Source of the DNA: Planctomicrobium piriforme
GTDB taxonomy: Bacteria > Planctomycetota > Planctomycetia > Pirellulales > UBA1268
Length of the DNA: 38,130 nt
Direction of reading: 5' to 3'
NCBI GenBank assembly: GCA_945869735.1
Contig: CAMBPQ010000027.1
Coordinates: forward strand, 1 to 38,130
The notes under the pieces were generated by a model. The model saw nothing but the letters and a program-made list of their open reading frames with translations. It was not told the DNA's origin and ran no database searches. Below, in pieces: positions 34,268-38,130 of this stretch (position 1 is its first letter; each line of letters begins with the position of its first letter). The translations under genes were made by a program, and so were the position numbers.

Positions 34268-34854
34268 ATGGTTGAGTTCACGATTACGGGCGAGGAACTC
34301 TGGGCCCGCATGGAGCGAGCAGTGGAGAAAGTCAATGAGCGGCTACGGAAGACGGTGGGCATTCTCGAGGCGTCCAAGGTGCCCTATGCGGTGATTGGGG
34401 GCCACGCCGTGCGGGCCTGGGTGGCGCAGGTGGATGAGGCCGCGCTGCGGACCACGCAAAACGTCGATATTCTCGTTCGCCCGGCCGATCTGCCGGCGAT
34501 GGTTGCCGCCATGACGGCCGCCGGGTTTCATCATCGCAATACCTCTGGTCTCGATATGTTCGTCGAGCACCCCGATGCTTCGGCCCGCGACGCGGTGCAT
34601 GTGCTACTCGTCGGCACGGTGGAGCGGGGGGCGAGCCCAATCCCGATATCGTTCCTGCCGTCCGCACGGATGACCTCCAGACGGTCGCTCTGGAAACGCT
34701 CGTACGCATGAAACTCAATGCATTCCGTGACAAGGATCGTGTGCACGTCAGGGACATGCTTTCGCTGGGCATGATCGACGCCTCGTGGCTTGATCTGTAT
34801 CCGGAGCCGCTCCGCCAACGACTGCAGCAACTGCTCGACGATCCCGACGGTTAG
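34268..34854 (+). pseudogene. Nucleotidyltransferase-like gene, frameshifted (copy 1)
   Basis: The first about 119 codons encode a nucleotidyltransferase-fold protein (VPYAVIGGHAVRAWVAQVDE, then RTTQNVDILVRP with the paired acidic residues), of the type seen in AbiEii/MNT-like families. The frame then breaks at a run of six G bases (34626-34631). Translation resumes in the -1 frame as NPDIVPAVRTDDLQTVALET to a natural TAG at 34854. One extra G would restore a 195 aa protein, the same length as the copy at 36928-37515. GGAGGA lies 8 nt before ATG 34268. It may be a true mutation or a sequencing slip in the G run. Confidence 0.8.
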
Positions 34855-35036
34855 ATCGCATCTGCGTTTGGTGAAGCGGGGCGGGGCGCTTCCCGCATTC
34901 CCTGCGCTTGCGCTTGGGGCTTCCTGACGGGAGGCAAGGGGGTCGGCGAACGCTCGAGGAGCCTTGGGCCGACGCGGCGATAGGGCGAGGCTTTTGCCGC
35001 CCCCGAGCCGGTGATCCACTGAAGTCGAATCCGCTC
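34855..35036 (+). repeat. Dispersed repeat B, copy B4
   Basis: About 182 bp aligned with 30662-30848 almost end to end. It fills the whole gap between the stop of the frameshifted nucleotidyltransferase gene and the stop of the convergent aldehyde dehydrogenase gene. Confidence 0.85.
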
Positions 35037-36892
35037 TAGAAAATAAACTTGGTTGACAGGAAGTTCGATTCTTCCTCGGTCACGATTCTATTAATGATCT
35101 CTTTGTTTTCCTTGGTTTCCTTCGTGGCCACGACTGTTCGGATCGAGAACGACCGCAACGCGTCATACACCGAAAGTGTCCCTTCTGCCGAGTCCTTGCG
35201 GCCCGTAAAAGGAAAGGTGTCTGGCCCGCGCTGACACTGCACATTGATATTGACCCGAGACACCTGATTGACGAGCCCATCGATCAGGTACGAGATCTGC
35301 TGGGAATCAGTCCCAAAGATGCTCACTTGTTGCCCGTAGTTCGAAGAAATCATGTAGTCGATTGGTTCTTGCAGGTCAGTAAAAGAAACAATCGGGACGA
35401 TCGGCCCGAACTGCTCTTCGCGAAAGAGTTTCATGCCTTCCCGAACAGGGTAGACGACAGCGGGAAAGAAAAGTGAACCATTCTGGACCCCGCCGTTTTG
35501 GTTCATAACTTTCGCCCCTTTGCCTTCAGCGTCGGCGATGCACTCATTGAGATACGTGAATTTGTCATCCTCAGGGAGTGGCGTGATTTGGACCTTGGCG
35601 TCCCAAGGCATTCCGACAATCATCGCGTCTACTCGCTCGCAAAACTTCTGGATGAACTCTGCCCTGACCTTTTCATGCACATACAAGATTTTTAAAGCGG
35701 TACATCGTTGACCATTAAAAGAGAGGCTGCCTAAAACGCACTCCTCGACAGCATTTTCTAAGTTTGCATTCTCGAGAATGATGGCCGGATTCTTCGCATC
35801 TAAGCCTAGGATGGCTCGCAAGCGGCTCACCTTGGGGTGCGCTTTTTTGATATCCGACGCCACTTTGCTCGAGCCAATCAGAGTGAGGACGCTGATTTTG
35901 CCGGTCTTCATCAGCGGCTCAATGATCTCATTCCCTTTTCCATAGAGGTAGTTCACGACACCCTTTGGAAAACTCGTTTCAATGGCTTTTGAAAGGCAGT
36001 AGTGCAGCAGGCAGCCATTCCGCGGTGGCTTAAACAGAATAACGTTGCCCATGATCAGAGCAGGAATAAGTAGCGTGTAGGTTTCGTTGAGCGGGTAGTT
36101 ATAGGGCCCAATGCAGAGCGTGATCCCCAAAGGCGACCGTCGCACCTGACCAATGACGCCTTCTTCGATCGTGAACGTAGCCGACTTTCGCTCTAATTTT
36201 TTGAGTGAGTCAATTGTGTCGTAGATGTATTTGACTGTCCGATCAAACTCTTTTTCAGAGTCTTTTTTAGACTTTCCGATCTCCCACATTAAGAGGTCAA
36301 CAATCTGGGCTCGGAGCTTGATCATCTCACCGACAAAATGTTCGACATGTTGAATTCGCTTTTCAACTGGAAGCATCGGCCATTCACCGAAGCCATTGTT
36401 GTATGCAGCCTCAGAGCTCTCCAAACATTCCAGTGCCTCTAGCAGACCCGTGCGCGGAATTCGGCCAATCGTAATCCTGGTGAGCTTTCCATCTGATGCC
36501 TGCCGACAGATTGCCGATTGGATTTCATGAAAAGCCCCACTCCAGGCTTTGAATCGCCCATCCACCAAATATTCTTCCTGATTGATGGCAGGGACTTCTT
36601 GCGGGTTGACCGAAGCAAACGTTTTCAGCAAGTCATCGCGAGTGATTTGATGTGGCATCGAAGTGATCGTTTGGGGTGACGGGAATGGGTAGGGAGCGGC
36701 AAGACGTCCCTCGGCTCTGCCAAGGATAGGCTCGTCAATATACTTGTACGACCAGACCACCAGACAGCTGGCGATCTTTAAAACCAAACCCGCCACGAGG
36801 AGCAAGACGCCAAGAATGAAGTCCAGCGACGTGATCAGGGCCCGGCGAGGGATGGAGGAGGCGAGGGGCCGATTGCTCGTCGTGATGGGCAT
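35036..36892 (-). CDS. GapN-like aldehyde dehydrogenase, possibly membrane-anchored, low GC
   Basis: 618 aa from ATG 36892, or 540 aa from ATG 36658. The ALDH part resembles non-phosphorylating NADP glyceraldehyde-3-phosphate dehydrogenase: LCIGPYNYPLNET (active-site Asn), FKPPRNG, nucleophile Cys in FNGQRCTALK, REEQFGPIVPI and the GapN-like CQRGPDTFPFTGRKDS. The usual ELGGK, with the general-base Glu, reads GLDAK, so that Glu is replaced by Gly. The longer form adds about 78 residues with a membrane segment (FILGVLLLVAGLVLKIASCL) and reads as real coding sequence. Codon use is AT-richer than in every neighbour, pointing to acquisition from another lineage. The start is the uncertain point. 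Confidence 0.8.
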   Translation of the reverse strand: MPITTSNRPLASSIPRRALITSLDFILGVLLLVAGLVLKIASCLVVWSYKYIDEPILGRAEGRLAAPYPFPSPQTITSMPHQITRDDLLKTFASVNPQEVPAINQEEYLVDGRFKAWSGAFHEIQSAICRQASDGKLTRITIGRIPRTGLLEALECLESSEAAYNNGFGEWPMLPVEKRIQHVEHFVGEMIKLRAQIVDLLMWEIGKSKKDSEKEFDRTVKYIYDTIDSLKKLERKSATFTIEEGVIGQVRRSPLGITLCIGPYNYPLNETYTLLIPALIMGNVILFKPPRNGCLLHYCLSKAIETSFPKGVVNYLYGKGNEIIEPLMKTGKISVLTLIGSSKVASDIKKAHPKVSRLRAILGLDAKNPAIILENANLENAVEECVLGSLSFNGQRCTALKILYVHEKVRAEFIQKFCERVDAMIVGMPWDAKVQITPLPEDDKFTYLNECIADAEGKGAKVMNQNGGVQNGSLFFPAVVYPVREGMKLFREEQFGPIVPIVSFTDLQEPIDYMISSNYGQQVSIFGTDSQQISYLIDGLVNQVSRVNINVQCQRGPDTFPFTGRKDSAEGTLSVYDALRSFSIRTVVATKETKENKEIINRIVTEEESNFLSTKFIF

Positions 36893-36927
36893 CAGGGCTC
36901 TGCTCGACCGTTCGCCTAACCCAGGCG

Positions 36928-37515
36928 TCAGCCGTCCGGGTCGTCGATGCGTTGCTGCAGCCGCGCGGCGTGCTCGGGCACGAGCCGCGGCAGCCACGAG
37001 GCGTCGATGAGACCGAGAGAGAGCATGTCGAGAAGATGCGTCTGGTCCTTGCGGCGGAATGCATTGAGCTTCATGCGCAGGAGTGCTTCGAGCGTCACGA
37101 TCGTGTAATCGTCGGCGGGCACGGATTCGCTCACGTCGGCCGTCGGCAGTGGATACGACTCCCGAACCTTCTCGCCCGCGAACAGAAGATGGATTGCGTC
37201 GCGCGGGCTGCCGTTGGGGCCGTCGATGAAGCAGACGACGTCCGTTACCGTCCCCTGCACGAAGCCTGCTGCTTCGAGGGCCACTGCGATGGCCGGCAGG
37301 TCGCTGCGGCGCACGAGGAGGTCGACGTCCTGCGTGTCCCGCACGGCCGCACGATCCACTCGTGCCACTCACGCAGCCACGGCGTTGCCGCCGGCCATGG
37401 CGTAGGGGATTCCAGCTTTCTCGAGCGCCGCGGTAGCCCGCAGTGCCCGGTCACGAACGGCTTGCACAGCTTCGATCATGCTCTGCCAGGAAAACTCGCG
37501 CAGTTCGACAGCCAC
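36928..37515 (-). pseudogene. Nucleotidyltransferase-like gene with in-frame TGA (copy 2)
   Basis: 196 codons from GTG 37515, with AAGGAG 8 nt upstream, to the stop at 36928. It encodes a relative of the copy at 34268-34854: GIPYAMAGGNAVAA-stop-VARVD, then RDTQDVDLLVRRSDLPA, EALLRMKLNAFRRKDQTH and a shared end DDPDG. TGA at 37369-37371 (codon 49) stands where the other copy has TGG (Trp). Apart from that codon the frame is open, so the inactivation looks recent. A fragment could restart downstream and would lack the N-terminal part of the fold. Confidence 0.8.
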
Positions 37516-37658
37516 GAAATGGCTCCTTCGCAACACAGCCGGGCACCATTCACGCCGGGCATCCACTCTTCGCTCCATAGTACCGGCAAATGGTGATTGC
37601 CACCTTTTCCCGCCGGAGCGGCAGCGATGGGACACCGCATGGCGCCAGGTCACCAGGC

Positions 37659-37760
37659 TTACTGCGTTTTATGGCGGTATTCGAGCGGGGTTTGCCCCGT
37701 GTGCTTCTTGAAGGCCCGCGTGCGAACCTCCGGTCCGAAGGCGGCCGGCTTCTTGCGGGA
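37659..37760 (-). pseudogene. Remnant of an AraC-family regulator C-terminus
   Basis: The minus-strand frame ends with TRAFKKHTGQTPLEYR and a stop. This is the typical end of the second helix-turn-helix of AraC/XylS regulators. Upstream of about 37760 the frame runs into repeat B sequence and has no similarity, so only a stub remains. Confidence 0.5.
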
Positions 37761-37797
37761 GACTGCGCCCTTGGGCAGGGCGGCCCGCCTGACCCCA

Positions 37798-37920
37798 AGA
37801 AGCCCGGAGCGCGAGCGATGGGTATGCGGGTGGCGACCGTGGGCGTGGTACGGAGCGGGTTGGGGTGGCGGACAGATTCCCCGCGCTTGCGATTGGGGCT
37901 TCCTGACGGGAGGCACGCCG
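37798..37920 (+). repeat. Dispersed repeat B, copy B5
   Basis: The left arm aagcccggagcgcgagcgat and the right arm ccccgcgcttgcgattgggg with cttcctgacgggagg match copy B1 in layout and length. It interrupts the region carrying the AraC remnant. Confidence 0.75.
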
Positions 37921-37937
37921 CACGGATGATCGAACCG

Positions 37938-38130
37938 ATTCTTGATCGTGAGGAGCCGGTCGGGGGCACGCGCAGACGCCGGGGAATCTTTGCGACTCTC
38001 AAGCGATCCCCAGTCGGCCACCCGAGCATCCTGTAGCAAAATCCCCCGGCGGCGAGCATGTCACCGCCGGTGAACCAATCCGGTATCAAATCGATGCTTC
38101 CCGCATTCCCCGCGCTTGCGATTGGGGCTT
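37938..38130 (+). repeat. Dispersed repeat B, copy B6 (runs off the window)
   Basis: Runs from cttgatcgtgaggagcc through ggggaatctttgcgactc and gcatcctgtagcaaaat to ccccgcgcttgcgattgggg at the window edge. It matches the reverse complement of 24768-24970 in order and spacing. No gene is supported in 37761-38130. Confidence 0.75.

Noticed and set aside
37369-37371. UGA read as tryptophan (alternative code)
   Set aside because: Many intact genes in the window end in TGA and use TGG for Trp, so a nonsense mutation is simpler. No selenocysteine element is seen after it.
1-38130. CRISPR array, prophage, integron or insertion sequence
   Set aside because: No evenly spaced direct repeats, phage structural genes, integrase or transposase genes are visible; repeats A and B are interspersed and palindromic.

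Overview
The window is a high-GC bacterial chromosome segment whose gene content points to the phylum Planctomycetota. The evidence is a tetrahydromethanopterin (H4MPT) C1 gene set sitting among bacterial housekeeping genes, a HEAT-repeat lipoprotein with a P-ring-like domain, an excisionase-type response regulator, and small dispersed palindromic repeats. This is inference from families recognised by eye; no database was searched.

Layout. At 1-551 are the tail of an unidentified gene and two copies of a 141-142 bp palindromic element. At 552-9237 is an information-processing block: mutS (-), SRP RNA, dnaX, recR, rpoN and nrdR (+), then moaC and a response regulator (-). At 9238-15938 are a 529 bp gene-free structured stretch, smc coupled to an unusual lipoprotein gene, and rimI. 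At 16095-19002 is the first C1 island: an ATP-grasp protein divergent from fae, a strong terminator, then the methylene-H4MPT dehydrogenase gene. At 19040-23405 a minus-strand run of overlapping or closely packed genes reads FHA protein, rsgA, hflX, an SDR, and a zinc-ribbon membrane protein. RNase P RNA (rnpB) follows, meeting a ribbon-helix-helix gene tail to tail. At 25042-28463 is the second C1 island, a tight four-gene minus-strand operon: CitG-like, PTPS-like, mch, and a RimK-like ATP-grasp protein. Then come ppk (+), the coupled trio J-protein/rnpA/yidD (+), Nudix-fabI (-), and tRNA-Lys(CTT) (+). The right end (34268-38130) looks accessory: two broken copies of one nucleotidyltransferase gene flank a low-GC GapN-like aldehyde dehydrogenase, with several dispersed repeats and an AraC-regulator remnant.

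How the genes work together. Fae, the methylene-H4MPT dehydrogenase and Mch are three consecutive steps of H4MPT-linked formaldehyde oxidation. The two ATP-grasp proteins, the PTPS-like and the CitG-like proteins are likely cofactor-biosynthesis partners. The formyltransferase/hydrolase (fhc) and beta-RFAP synthase genes are not in this window. dnaX carries an A9 run followed within 30 nt by stops in both other frames, as expected for a gene making tau and a shorter gamma by slippage. RNase P RNA and protein are both present but about 8 kb apart.
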